Below are positions 52,501 through 63,680 of a stretch of DNA of 64,000 nt, in pieces. The notes under the pieces were generated by a model. It was not told the DNA's origin, ran no database searches, and saw only the letters and a program-made list of their open reading frames with translations. The stretch's first letter is position 1, and each line of letters begins with the position of its first letter. This DNA is from Dysidea avara (Eukaryota; Porifera; Demospongiae; Dictyoceratida; Dysideidae). The stretch is from NCBI RefSeq assembly GCF_963678975.1, contig NC_089281.1, forward strand, positions 9,263,277 to 9,327,276. Reading direction: 5' to 3'. The position numbers were made by a program, and so were the translations under genes.

Positions 52501-55500
52501 GACAGTCCTTCTCCAAGTTACTAGCCCTGCCCAAGAAGTGACAAGGCTTAAGTGCCTGAGTGGTGTACAGGCATCCCAGTGCTGGTTCACTAGGCGGCAA
52601 TAGCTGTCTTTCACATGGCCCCCAATATACAGCTGGGTAGACTGGAGCAATGTGAATAAAGTTTCTTGTTCAAGGAAACAGTAACAACAATTTGGCATTT
52701 AACCAGGAACCTTTAAATTAAGATCCCAAAGACACGAGAGGCCTTTCAACAAAGGAACCAAAGTCTTGCACCTGCTCCATTAGCTGACCACTGATGTGTA
52801 ATGGAGCCAAGTCTCCCTCCCCACAACTTGGTTTGACAACACTTACAGTAAATCCAAACTCTTCATCAAACACTCAAGCAGCCTTAGAAAATTTTATAAC
52901 GCTTCATTTATCTCAAAACTTAATAGTTTCCTTGTCCTTTTACCAACCAACTTTCCACCATACTTATAAAATACCTTCACATTATTTAAAATTAGTTTAG
53001 CTAAATACAAAGTAAAAAGTATCAATAGTACAGCCCTGACCAGACATGGGGACATGAGTACTTATACTTAAGTACACTTAAGTACAGATTTGAAAGTACT
53101 TGTACTTTACTTAAATACTTTCTTAATTTCCCCAATGTACTTGTACTTATACTCAAGTACTTTGCTATGTACTTGAGTACTTAAAGTACTTGTAAGTACT
53201 GCAAACATTGTACGTAGTTTGTACACAGTGGGTGTACAATGAGAATAACAGAATTTTATGAAGGTGCAGTTTACAACTTCTTGCAATTCTTCTACTGCCT
53301 CCCCCAACCTTACTATGTATCATGTTGCCACGATTAATGATGTCATAGCATTCTGGCAAACAAAAACAATGCTGTTGTTCAAGTCAGTACATTTTAAGAG
53401 TTTAACAGAGAGATTGGTTGACAAAAACCAACCCCCCTAGGCACACTTACATACTACAACACACTGGATACAGCATATGTTTCACTACAGCAAAATGTAC
53501 TTGTACTTTACTTAAGTACTTCCAGCATGTACTTGTACTTTACTTAAGTACTTTTAAATGTACTTGGCCCCATGTCTGGCCCTGACACAATCCATTAGTC
53601 ACACCAAATGTTGGACTACAAGCTGAGTGACTTAGCCATCTTTGAAATAACCGATTCCTCTTTGTAATCAGATGGTGAAGCACTGATTATGCCTCAGCAA
53701 ACTGGTCAGGTTGTTTATAGTCCATATCCCAATACAGACATGGCAGCTTTCAAAAGACTGTCTCTAATCACTTTCTAGCACTAGCTTCTTGCTTCCAAAC
53801 CTCTTTCTCTACTTCAAATGTCCAGCGCAATGCTTCTTCACTTTCAAATCCAATTTAGCACAAAGCAAAAATTTATGGTCAGTCCAGCATTCTGCAGAAC
53901 GTTGAACACTCACATCATGACACAAGGATCTGTCAACTTGATGTACAGTACTTCCAACCTACAGCATTAAAATCACCCACCATTATCAACAAATCATTCT
54001 TGGAAACACATTTCTTAGAAGAGTAATGTTGAGAAGCCACTCAGGCCAGGAATCTCTTTCTCAGTCAACAACAGCCTCAAAGTATATAACAATATGGGAA
54101 GACACTGCTTTCCAAATCTCTACAGCATTCCTCCATGCCTTGTCAGACATCGTGGTGACTGTTCAATGGATTACTGCTTATCTTGAAGTACCAAGTTTGC
54201 AATGGGTCGCTATTTAATGATGACTGTACAATGGTTCTGTTCACCTTGGAAGTGATGAGTACAATGGGTAGCTGCTTATCTTGAAGTGGTAGCTAACTGT
54301 AGATAGATATTTGAATATCTATAATCATACAATCTATAATAAAAGATGATGCAATTAATTTAGATACTAATGTAATGCTTACTCATTCTACAACTATATG
54401 GTCTCTTTCTGAGTACTTCTTTGGTGCATGTGTTGTCGACGCTGCAGCTCATTCATCTGGTTGTCCTTGAAAATCGTCAGAGTGTCCGGCTGGCATATAG
54501 AGTCACAAAATCCGGCTTGCTGAAACGTCCATAATACATCACAAAGATCCTCGGCAATACTTTAAAAATTCATCCCGCACTGATGCATTTGATAATTTAC
54601 TCTAGTCAAAGGTGTACCAGTGTAGAGTATACATTCACACCACCAAACTTACGCGCCAAAAGACACATGTAGTTTCCAGAAAGCGAAAATTGTTGAACTA
54701 CCTCACGTGACTGCCATACAAACAGCCCAAACACTATTCATACATGATTGCCGTATGAATAGCCACACTGATATATATATATCTGCCTACAAGCAAGTCT
54801 ACAAGTACAATATCCTATTAAACAAGAGGTGGCATAGGCTAAGAGGAAGTCAATTAGCCTATGTATACTAGGGAATACAGTGCCTTTAATATTGTCCAAT
54901 GATCAAAATACTCTTATAGAGCGGTTATGTAAATAAATGTAGTCAAGTGTTATCTGATAACAAAGATTGCACTGAAATTTTACAACTACAGTATTAAAGG
55001 CACTAGAATGTAAATTTTAGCTCTTATTAGGAGAGTCAAGCCATGAAACAAGAAGGCATTGCTGAGTCGGTAATGTAAACCACAAATAAATACTCTCTGC
55101 TATAAAACATAACTAACATGCTCCATTCCACATTTTGAATTGAGGGATTTATGGTTGTTAGCCATGCTTACAGAGTCCTTCCCCATTGTCCATGACTTAA
55201 TTTTCCATGCAGGAACAGCCCAAACTGTTTCTTGTTCAGATGCCATTCTATACATGAAGCCATAGAACACACTGTAAATAGATGGATTTGAAATCTGTTG
55301 TACTAAGCTCAAAAAATAAGCCAGAGTACAAGTTGTTGTGAGGAGTTTGTGGATTATGAAATAATCTATTTGTGGACACCACATTGATTGGGAAGCCATT
55401 GCATATGCATGCTAACCATAGCTTAGCTGACCTCAGCACTATACAGGATTTGTTCAATAATACATACCACTTTTAGCATGGGCATTCAAAGGTGCCGCTC

Positions 55501-57202
55501 AGGGTTTAACTTGCATAATGCCCGGGCAATACACAGAAATGCAGTTACTACAAAGGCTGTGAAAAATACTATTTAATGTTTATCTGAGCACTTGCTTTTA
55601 TGTTTTGGGTTTGTAGCTATGTCATTTTGTATACACCGCCAATGTAATATGATATGAGCATACTAAGAATTAGCTGTTTTGAATCCCATTTCACTCAGCA
55701 CTGGAATTTTCAGAGGGGTTGCACTGTGAGACTGCATGCTCACTTGTACTATGTATGTGTTGTAGCCTCTGTAATATTGATAAGAGCATAATTTTTATAA
55801 TACAATAATAACAATCACAAAACCAATATTCATGCAGTTAGTTGCTGCATGCACTCAAACTACAGGAATAGCAGTTATCTAACTGCTAGCTATAGAGCTA
55901 AAGTACAAAAATTACAAGCATATATACATACCACAGCTAGCTGCTAAGTTTCAGCATAATGAGCTGAGTTTGAATGAGCAATATCAATCTCTGTCACTGA
56001 GGAGGAGGCCTTAGCTATATGGCAGCTGATCCAATGTTGCAGCAAATACGTACGTGACTATACGAATAACACGTAAGCTATTTGTACATACTGTCGTACC
56101 AAGAGTATATAATAGAAACCAAGAGTATCGAATGGGTGTATTACCCCGTGATTAATGATTACATGGATATTTCAGTAATTGATCATCACGGTTTTCATTG
56201 CCATTAAGGGTTGCTGTATTTAGCCCAATTCGGCCACTACACCAAGCGAAAACATGATAGGGTTAAAGAGAATTGGCCAATGTTAAAGTTCTGGCACTGC
56301 CAAGTGAATCTCTGAAGGAATGGCAACACGTTCGTTTGTGCAACCGTTGTTTTAGCGAGCTGGAGTTATCTTGGGTCCTTTCTACACTTTCTTTGTACAA
56401 TAACTGTTGAATACTTGGCGGAAAACTGGTGAACAAAGACCCATTGTCACGTACGCATTTCAAATTACCATTTCGCGTAAACAAACAATTACTGAAATAT
56501 CCATGTTACTTTACGCAATCATTAATCAAGGGCTAATACACTGTTCGACACTCTTGGTTTCTATTATATACTCTTGGTCGAACGAATACCCTTTTTGCCA
56601 TTCACATGGACCGCTATACGAATAGCACAAGGTGATTTCAAAGCTATTCGTACATGACTATATGAATAGCACACATGAGCTATGCGTATGTAACCGTACT
56701 ACTAGCACATCAGCTATTCATACATGACTATACGAACAGCAAAGACTAATATACAGCCTATTTATGGTTGGTCGACTAGTGTTAAGTCACGTGCTTGAAA
56801 GTAGCCAATGAGATCACTAGCCTTAAGTTTAAATTAGTGCCATCTGCCTGGTATGAAACTTCATTGGTTATTTCTATTCATGTGATATTTTTGCATTTGA
56901 CCTATGTGGACAACCAACCTGAAATAGATTGTATATATGCATCCAGGCTCAAGGAAATGTGTCAAGTAAAAAAGACCAGAGTGTTTAATTAGTTCAGTTA
57001 CATAACACTGTCAGATGACAACAGACAAGGCTAGCACATAACTATAGAAGTACACAAAGATTACCTGCTATCACTGCATCATAACTTGGAGGCGGTTCCT
57101 GATAAGGCTGTTTGTCGCCTATTTCATCTGCTCTAAACGGTTACATATACACACACTGAACACGCACATACCCTCGATAAGCGGAGTCCTTTCAGATTCC
57201 AT
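49506..57202 (-). CDS. Uncharacterised Cys-rich membrane protein with PPxY and acidic di-leucine motifs
   Basis: Five minus-strand exons (57172-57202, 57065-57130, 50790-50950, 49673-49957, 49506-49625) join in frame to 220 residues. The N-terminus MESERTPLIE carries an acidic di-leucine-type sorting signal (ERTPLI). PPPSYDA is a PPxY motif that NEDD4-type WW domains bind. A Pro-rich and Thr-rich stretch follows (RATTTTTTTTYTTVTTTED), then about 16 cysteines in some 60 residues (GGGCGDCDCNCLPP, NCKDCGNCGDND). Then come a strong helix (PIGLIIILILLALILVALIG), a short basic loop and a second helix (IFAVVFGVVAYTIMISVGIA). The N-terminal layout recalls small endolysosomal proteins such as BRI3, but the rest does not match and I cannot name a family. 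The second intron is 6.1 kb and full of repeats. The exon 2 acceptor (TTTAGAG) is the least certain splice. Confidence 0.75.
52330..54070 (-). mobile_element. Decayed LINE (endonuclease and RT pieces)
   Basis: On the minus strand an endonuclease piece (53.58-54.03 kb) reads LLIMVGDFNA, the conserved APE-type motif, followed at a distance by a TDHKF-like word in another frame. An RT-end piece (52.72-52.88 kb) reads FDEEFGFTVSVVK and LHISGQLMEQVQDFGSFVE, like the region after the RT fingers of craniate and cnidarian LINEs. The rest is shifted or deleted. A hAT MITE (53041-53578) splits it, so the LINE is older. It has the same orientation as its host gene. Confidence 0.65.
53033..53586. mobile_element. 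hAT MITE nested in LINE, perfect target duplication
   Basis: Element 53041-53578 starts CAGACATGGGGACATGAGTA and ends TACTTGGCCCCATGTCTG, flanked by identical 8-mers GCCCTGAC. The ends continue as repeated TACTT/AAGTA words. It has no transposase. Confidence 0.9.
56045..56740. repeat. Tandem TATACGAATAGCAC array split by a MITE
   Basis: Units like TACATGACTATACGAATAGCAC with AGCTATTCGTA occur at 56050-56092 and again at 56612-56740. Between them lies an element (56098-56578) with inverted ends of about 28 bp (ACCAAGAGTATATAATAGAA) and a further pair reading ATGGATATTTCAGTAATTG against its complement. Confidence 0.75.
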
Positions 57203-57539
57203 TTACAATATCGGTATCTCGCAGTGCAGTCGTGGAACTCGATCTCTGTCTCTGGTCCGCTAACCCGAATAAACGCCACCACTACGCGCTTATAAAGGGT
57301 GGAACCATAGATACTAGACTAGACTTATTATAAGTCTAGTTATCTATGACGTATGAACCATATGTTTTTTAACTGTCTTGTCTGTGTTGAAGGAATCCGA
57401 TGATTTTTAGTTTAGCTCAAAAAAGTTTGTCATCAACGTTTCTCGGATGACAGTAGATGGATAGTAAGTGTAAGTCTTGGTATATAGGGGCGGGCGGCGC
57501 GAGACTATAGTCTCGTGTGAGCCTCACGGCGCCATCGGC
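57203..57539. promoter_or_regulatory. Upstream region of the membrane-protein gene
   Basis: Likely promoter by position. It contains an inverted repeat at 57306-57348 (CATAGATACTAGACTAGAC against its near complement) and a GC-rich patch GGGGCGGGCGGCGCG at 57487, similar in composition to the patch upstream of MED9. Confidence 0.4.
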
Positions 57540-58787
57540 CAGGGGCGGATCCGGGCCCTGGCAGATCTAGGGTTGGGGGTGCTAAAGCTAGGGGACTAAG
57601 AAAAAGTGGCAACTGGTTAAGAGGGTGGGAACTACACTTAGCATGCGGGGGCATGTCCCCAAAGGGATTTTTTTTTTGCAAATTTTATAGCTGTAATGGG
57701 ATTGTTGGCAACATGACCACTTTTTGTGGATTTAAAGTTAAATCTGCACTGATATAGATATATTGAAAGTAATAGACAGTTTAATAATATATTAGCACTT
57801 GTTTGTTTTATCTCAAGGTCAGCCTGCGTGAAAATCATCAGAAACAATGCAAAAGGCTAAGGCATCATCTTATTTTGCAGTGGAAATCCTACATGAAGGG
57901 ATGAATATTTACATGGTCACGTGACCATTTTTTGAATATTTACATATGTTAAAATTGTGCTGATAGCAACGGCTACAAACATTCCAATAACAAATTAGCA
58001 CTTGTTTACTTTAACTTAAACGTAAATCTGTGTGAAAATCTCCAGAAACAACAAAATGAAGCATCTTTTTATTTTGAGTGGAAACCCTAATTTATGGTCA
58101 GGATCATACTGTGATTGTAAAGCATCTCCTTTGGAAAGTTGGAATTTATGGCAATGGGGTACTTTCAACATTCACAATATGATGATTATAAGAACTTGAT
58201 ATATACACCAATATGTACGTTCAAATGCAACATCCAATTAGATGAATGTATATAGTGGTTATATTAATTTTTTGTTTTGTTCTCAGTAAAGCTATAATTT
58301 TAGAAAATGTGTGGAGCTTGATCAAGTAACTTTGAGAGCATAGCCCCCAGATGCTATAACCCTGTTAACCTCATAGATGCTAAAATTCCATTTCTGCATC
58401 AAGTTTATAGTGAACCAAAGAAAAAGAATTGATGTTTTATGATTCAAATAGCATAAAAAGGTATTCATTGTAACTTTTAAAACAATTGCAATTAGTATGT
58501 TGGGTATAATAGTAAGATAGCAGTGCTACAAGTAAATATTAGAAGAGTTGGGTATTCTATTAGAGTAGTTGACTGCTCTATTAGATTATTTTGATTTTAG
58601 TGAGCATTTTTTACTGCTGAAATATAATTTTTACCCCTCTTGTTAATTTCTAGCTTTCCTTTCATATTTTCACTGCCCCTTTGTATGCTTCAGAGTTCAG
58701 ATGCAATTGTACCTGTACCGTAGCTTCTATTAGCCTTCTAGCTAACTAGATTTTTGGAGGAGTAAGCCCCCTCTAAATCCGCCCTTG
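57540..58787. mobile_element. hAT-like non-autonomous element
   Basis: Ends CAGGGGCGGATCC and GGATTTAG-type CTAAATCCGCCCTTG are inverted, typical hAT ends. About 1.25 kb with no intact transposase. A motif pair (58553-58597) sits in its right part. The target duplication is no longer visible. Confidence 0.75.
58553..58597 (+). repeat. CTCTAWTAGAG motif pair
   Basis: TATTCTATTAGAGTAG is followed by TTGACTGCTCTATTAGATTA, two direct copies about 20 bp apart, inside the hAT-like element. Confidence 0.75.
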
Positions 58788-58847
58788 CTGTTCCACTGCA
58801 AAACGGTTGGGCACCATGAGACTAGTCAAAGATTGAGTCAGTATGAT

Positions 58848-58889
58848 CATAGATTTATAGCCCCAGGTACCTGGGGTTATAAATCTATG
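58848..58889. repeat. 42-bp palindrome
   Basis: CATAGATTTATAGCCCCAGG is followed by its reverse complement with one mismatch, with centre GGTACC and no loop. Confidence 0.9.
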
Positions 58890-59029
58890 GTATGATGAAT
58901 ACTCAATGATCATCATGAAAGTGATTATGAATACACATACAAAACTTGGAGATTTTTTAAAACAACAAATTGTAGTTTTGGGTGCTATCTCTCATCACCC
59001 ACCATTATCTAGGAGCACCACAAGAATGG

Positions 59030-59800
59030 GACTGCTTAAATGGGGAATTCTCATTGCCCTATAACAACCTGAATTCCTGGCATAGATTGTCAGGTTGCAG
59101 GTGTAAATATCTGTGGTGGCCATGCAACCTCTATTGCACTCCTGGAACTGTTTTCACCCAAATCTCCCTCATCTGAAGCACGTTCTGGCTGTTGAGCAAT
59201 CAGTTGATCCACTGATTGTAGAACTGCATATTCTGTACTAGCCAATAGTCCAGATGTCTCTTCCACCTTAACTCTTTATCTGCTGCTAGGGCTTCAGTTG
59301 CCAACGTTCACTCTGCTACATTCAAGCATGTCATACTTTAAATTGTACTCACATTGATCAAATTTTGAGCCATTAATCCCTGTTTAAAATAATTTTTTAG
59401 ACATTGTCATTGTAGAGCAAGCTTGTCCTTTGTGGAAGAGATTGACGTATGGCCTCCATGAGAAAGAGCTGTCCTTCTTGCTACATGCTGGTTGTGATAC
59501 TCTACCAACTCTTATGAACCTGGCTAGGTCATTACTTACCCCTCCCCAACCCACAACAAACCATAGATGTCCTCTTGCTCTTGACCAAGGTTGGTATACC
59601 TGGAGACATGATTCAGTCTTACATGTATAGGTTCTCGTTCACGGACTCCAACGGCATGTACCTGACATTTTAAACTCTATGTTGACCTTCCAGGATATCC
59701 TGCTAGTGTCTGCTCTCCTAGCACCATTCCAACCAATCTTTCCTCCAGCCTTGTTGGTTTATCTCTTTGTTCGAACTAATTAACTGTCACCACCAATACC
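59030..59800 (+). mobile_element. Decayed LINE C-terminal fragment
   Basis: Open pieces read LTYGLHEKELSFLLHAGCDT and HRCPLALDQGWYTWRHDSVL. The second is the strongly conserved C-terminal signature (ALxQGRYTWRHDSVL) of a LINE group common in cnidarians and sponges. It is interrupted by stops further on. RT core not seen. Confidence 0.65.
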
Positions 59801-60612
59801 CAGCAACATCGTTTAGCTACTAGAGTTCGGAAGGAAGATCAATATATATTTCTAGCTTAACTGTTAATCTTATTTCCATCGAGATTAGTTGTTAAGTACA
59901 GGGGTCTAAACCATGCACTGATACCCAGTACAGGAGCCCTGGCAAGACTTGCACTATTAAATTACAGTACAAAAAAAATTATAGCATGCAGAAAAGTTCA
60001 GTTTAGACAATCCGATAGATCCCAGTTCAGGGAATTAAAAATCCTGTATAAGCAGGAGACAGCAATGCAAGCAGCCTAGGGATCTTATAGTTTTCTTCAT
60101 CACTTGACAAGTGGGCAATTACGTCAGGTGGCATAAAATGGCCTAATGTTGTATATTGTCTTAATAAAATAAGATGTCTCTCATCTCTAAACTTCAAAAA
60201 TACAGTGGAACCCCGACACCCCTAAATTCTGGACAACTCCTTGCCCAAATTTACAGTATTAGCTAGTAGCCTGTATACCTCTTAACTGAGGCTGACTTAC
60301 AAAATACTTGATTGCTGTTTATCCCTTGAGCGTTTTCTCAGTTGAGGTATTAACTTTGCAGCATTACTCATATTTTATATGTACATCATATATAGTTTCT
60401 ATAGAATCAATTATGTGAAATCTTTTAGTGTATGGGTTAGTAAATAACCTGTCCATGGTCTGCATCATCCATAATAAGAATGTGGTTAAGCCACAATGGT
60501 TATTGTACACTAAGTGTATAGTGAACTATGTATGAGACAGTAGGGCAAATTGAACAATTTAAAAGTTATAGCTAACATTTTCAGAAGGTATAGCTATGAG
60601 TTACAATGACTA

Positions 60613-60810
60613 GACAAATTCTTCTGTCAACTCAAAAAAGAGCTACAAAGAATTATTGAATTGATGAAACAGATTTTGTCTACCCACTGCATCCAGTTCA
60701 GAGGCCATAATGCTGAAATTACAATGTCCTTTCGTCAGATTATTCACTCAAAATACAAGGAGATCTCAATTCACCAACTCCCAATGGATGATTCAGCCAA
60801 AAAGAATTAG
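60613..60810 (+). other. Unassigned 65-codon open frame
   Basis: It reads DKFFCQLKKELQRIIELMKQ, then further helical, charged residues to DDSAKKN and a stop. There is no ATG at the start and no clear splice sites. It may be a remnant of a mobile element or a helix-rich exon. Around it, 59.8-61.4 kb shows no other signal. Confidence 0.3.
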
Positions 60811-61408
60811 AGGAACTTTCAGAAGATTTTCATATGTAGCCCCTATATAGATTAGATTTGTTTGATTTCATTGTTAGGAAATAAACCTTGGAATGCATGG
60901 GCCTTACATGCAAGCAACATAATGTTGTTTTTTTCAGTGCACATGCATGCAGTACGTCTGCAAATGTAGTATAAATTATAATTGCCTTTAGTGCTAGTAC
61001 TTTACTTTAAAGAGCATTGTCTGTGTAAAATACTCCACAATAGTCAAAAAATACACTTTTGTTCAAAGTTTATGGGGATTAGCAAACCTATACATTTTTG
61101 GAAAGCTTAGGAATCTGAAAATCAGTGTTTACATTTGCACAGATTCCTGCAAGGTCAGCATTTTTTAAAATTTCAAAGTGACAGCTAATAAAATAAGAAA
61201 ATTCTAACATATCAAGTTTAATTTGACATAAAATTTAATAAATGAACTCAGCAAATTCTCTAGTGTCATTTTTACACCTCTATTCCTCTATTCAATAGAG
61301 GTGAGACAGTTAATCATGAATAATTGACAAAGGGAATAGAAGAACACCTATACTGCAATAATTCAGGAATAATATATAGTGAACAAATATTCTGGATTAT
61401 TTGGGCAT

Positions 61409-61505
61409 AACTGGTGCAAAGTAGCTATAACTAGTGCAAAGTAGCTATAACTAGTGCAAAGTAGCTATAACTAGTGCAAAGTAGCTATAACTAGTGCAAA
61501 GTATA
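61409..61505 (+). repeat. 20-bp tandem repeat, about 4.7 copies
   Basis: The unit CTAGTGCAAAGTAGCTATAA is perfect except for one G in the first copy. There are no spacers, so it is not a CRISPR-like array. Confidence 0.92.
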
Positions 61506-61781
61506 ATGACTTCTACTAAACAAGTTCAAACCTAAAAAAAAGCTGAAAATTTAGATACTCTATTAAAGCAGTCACTTATAAGCAGTCAACTTTTGAGCCC
61601 ACTTTTTCACTAATGTGCTTACGTATGTTTACAATAATTAGCACTAGATGAATTTTGAAACAATTTTCATTTTAAAATTACAGTAATTGGAATTAGCTCT
61701 GCCCTAAAAGGGAAGTTTCCTTTTCACATAAGCAATTGGAAACAGTGAATTTACTCTGATCACCAAGAGCAATTTTATGCA

Positions 61782-62298
61782 CCAGATAGCAGTGTTGGGC
61801 AAGTTACTTTTAAAAAGGAACTAGTTACATATTACATGCAGCTGAACTATTTAGTTACAGTTACATATTACCCATAAAATAAAGTAACTATAATAATATT
61901 GCATATTATATTACTTTGTGTCCACAGCCCTGAGCTGTCACGTGTGAAACTACCACCTTATCACGTGACATGATTGCGTTGTTGGACAATGTGCAAATCT
62001 TGGTTTTAAGTAAGAAGCTGGTAAATAAGCTTCACTCAGTAGGCTTCATTACTTCATTGTGGCTAGGCGTTACTCAGTGGATTACTAACGAGATTAGTAG
62101 CTTCGTTACTTGTAGTAATAATATTACGTAATATTAGATTCGTTACAGTAACTATATTACTTAGGTAACGCGTTATACTTGTAAGTAAAGTAACTTGAGT
62201 TATATTACCTGCTTTTATAGCATATTTCGTTATATTACTTAGTTACCACAAAAGTAATAATATTACGTAACGCGTTACTCCCCAACACTGCCAGATAG
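61782..62298. mobile_element. hAT MITE, perfect target duplication
   Basis: Element 61790-62290 starts CAGTGTTGGGCAAGTTACTT and ends GCGTTACTCCCCAACACTG, flanked by identical CCAGATAG 8-mers. CAGTGTTGGGGAGTAACG-type ends are widespread among animal hAT elements. No transposase. Confidence 0.93.
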
Positions 62299-62816
62299 AC
62301 TTACACCGACAAGTTAAAACTGATACACTATCTTTGAAAATTATAGGATCCTAACTGTTAATCCAATGAAAATTAGCTTTCCAGTGACAGAATGATTGCA
62401 TATCATACATCTTCAAATAATCCAAATATTTCCATTATCGATGGAGTGATTCTTATCCAGAAGAGGACAAAAATAAACAAGGACATTTGGCACAGTAATA
62501 AAATATGTGTTTAAATATCTAGCCAACATGTTTTTTAATGACAGGCTTACAAGTAACTGCTCCATGCTAAAATGCTAGTGCTATTGTAACAATTTACCTT
62601 GCATAGTTGTGTGGTACAGCGGATGAAGACTTAAACACACAAGTAGAAGGAATAATGAAAATTTTGAAGTTGGATTAGGGATGAAAAAGTAGGGAATTGC
62701 TATATAAGAAGTTGTGAAAGAAGAGAGGTTGCCTATACACCTGCATATATACTAGTGGACATTTAATCCCTATACTTCATTCAGTCTATAACCACGACTG
62801 AATTAGGAATTAAATG
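62299..62816. other. Intergenic
   Basis: No gene or named repeat seen until about 62725, where a dispersed repeat (CATATATACTAGTGGACATT) begins; the same phrase occurs near 40930. Confidence 0.4.
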
Positions 62817-63182
62817 TCCACTGCCAGGGCCACCCAGAGAAATTAAGGGGCCCAGGGCAAAGAGTTAAAGTGGGGCCCTTGACCCAAGTTGTAAGGTGAA
62901 GACCAAAAAAAAAAAAAAAAAAAAAAAAAAGGTCACAACCTGCTGGCAATGACAATAACTACCCATCACCAACCATATCTCCTTATCTATAAGCTTGCTA
63001 CACTGCTCCTCTGGAGAATACTGTGACTGCTCTATTAGAGTATTTAGATCTGACTGCTCTATTAGAGTGTATTGATCTTTTAAACAGGTATTCAGGGGGC
63101 CCCTTTCAGGCTGGGACCCAGGGCAAAATGCCCCAGTTGCCCCCCCCCCCCCCCCCCCCCTGTGGGCAGCCCTGTCCACTGC
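62817..63182. mobile_element. hAT MITE, perfect target duplication
   Basis: Element 62825-63174 has ends CAGGGCCACCC and GGGCAGCCCTG and is flanked by identical TCCACTGC 8-mers. The interior has an A-run, GGTCACAACCTGCTGG, and a motif pair at 63023-63085; it resembles the fragment at 2894-3190. It interrupts an older dispersed repeat whose halves resume on either side. Confidence 0.9.
63023..63085 (+). repeat. CTCTAWTAGAG motif pair
   Basis: GTGACTGCTCTATTAGAGTA and, 28 bp on, CTGACTGCTCTATTAGAGTG; the copies are followed by TTTAGATC and TATTGATC. This is the cleanest example of the repeated pair. Confidence 0.85.
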
Positions 63183-63254
63183 AGCATATATGCAACCTCT
63201 CTTTTTTCACTACTGTATTAGACTGAAGTATAGGGATTAAATGTAGGACTGTCG

Positions 63255-63680
63255 TAATTATGACTGGTGAACCCGCACATATACTGCATCAAAAGGAAGA
63301 AGGGCACCTGACAAAATAAATGTCTGGTAGCATGCCCCAACTATCAATTATGAAGCAAAAATTGAGGTAGCCATTACACTTCATGTTCAGCTATGCTTTT
63401 TCCATTACACAGTGTTGCAAAAAAAGAACAGCATGAGAAGTGTCTCAACTATCAATCATATTGCTATGGAAAATACAGGCAATAAGCTTACACACCCACA
63501 GTTAAGCCGTATCACGCTATATAGTGTGGATTGACATCTTGCATTGTCAGCAAAGAGAACTAGAACACAAAGACAAAGGCAAGCCCATAATGCATGTATT
63601 GTATGTCTGCGGTTGGCAAAATCAAGTCCATATGTCAAGTTATACTTGGCTGTCAGTCAGTCAGTCAGCATAAAATTCTG
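63255..63680 (+). repeat. Dispersed unclassified repeat
   Basis: GACTGGTGAAC...ACTGCATCAAAAG matches 41049-41090; AACAGCATGAGAAGTGTCTC and TGCGGTTGGCAAAA match 52095-52240. It is non-coding and may be a SINE or a non-autonomous element. The remainder to 64000 shows nothing assignable. Confidence 0.55.

Larger units (their letters stand above)
50951..57064 (-). other. 6.1-kb intron 2 of the membrane-protein gene
   Basis: Contains decayed LINE sequence, a hAT MITE nested in it, a tandem array split by another MITE, and single CTCTAWTAGAG motifs (about 51682 inverted, 54910 diverged). About 54300-56040 shows nothing I can assign apart from a GACTGCCATACAAACAGCC/CATACATGATTGCCGTATG repeat near 54720-54770. 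Confidence 0.65.

Noticed and set aside
52358-52698. Minus-strand host gene
   Set aside because: No conserved domain; position and strand fit the non-coding end of the decayed LINE.
61409-61505. CRISPR-like array
   Set aside because: Units are contiguous without unique spacers, and the DNA is animal nuclear.
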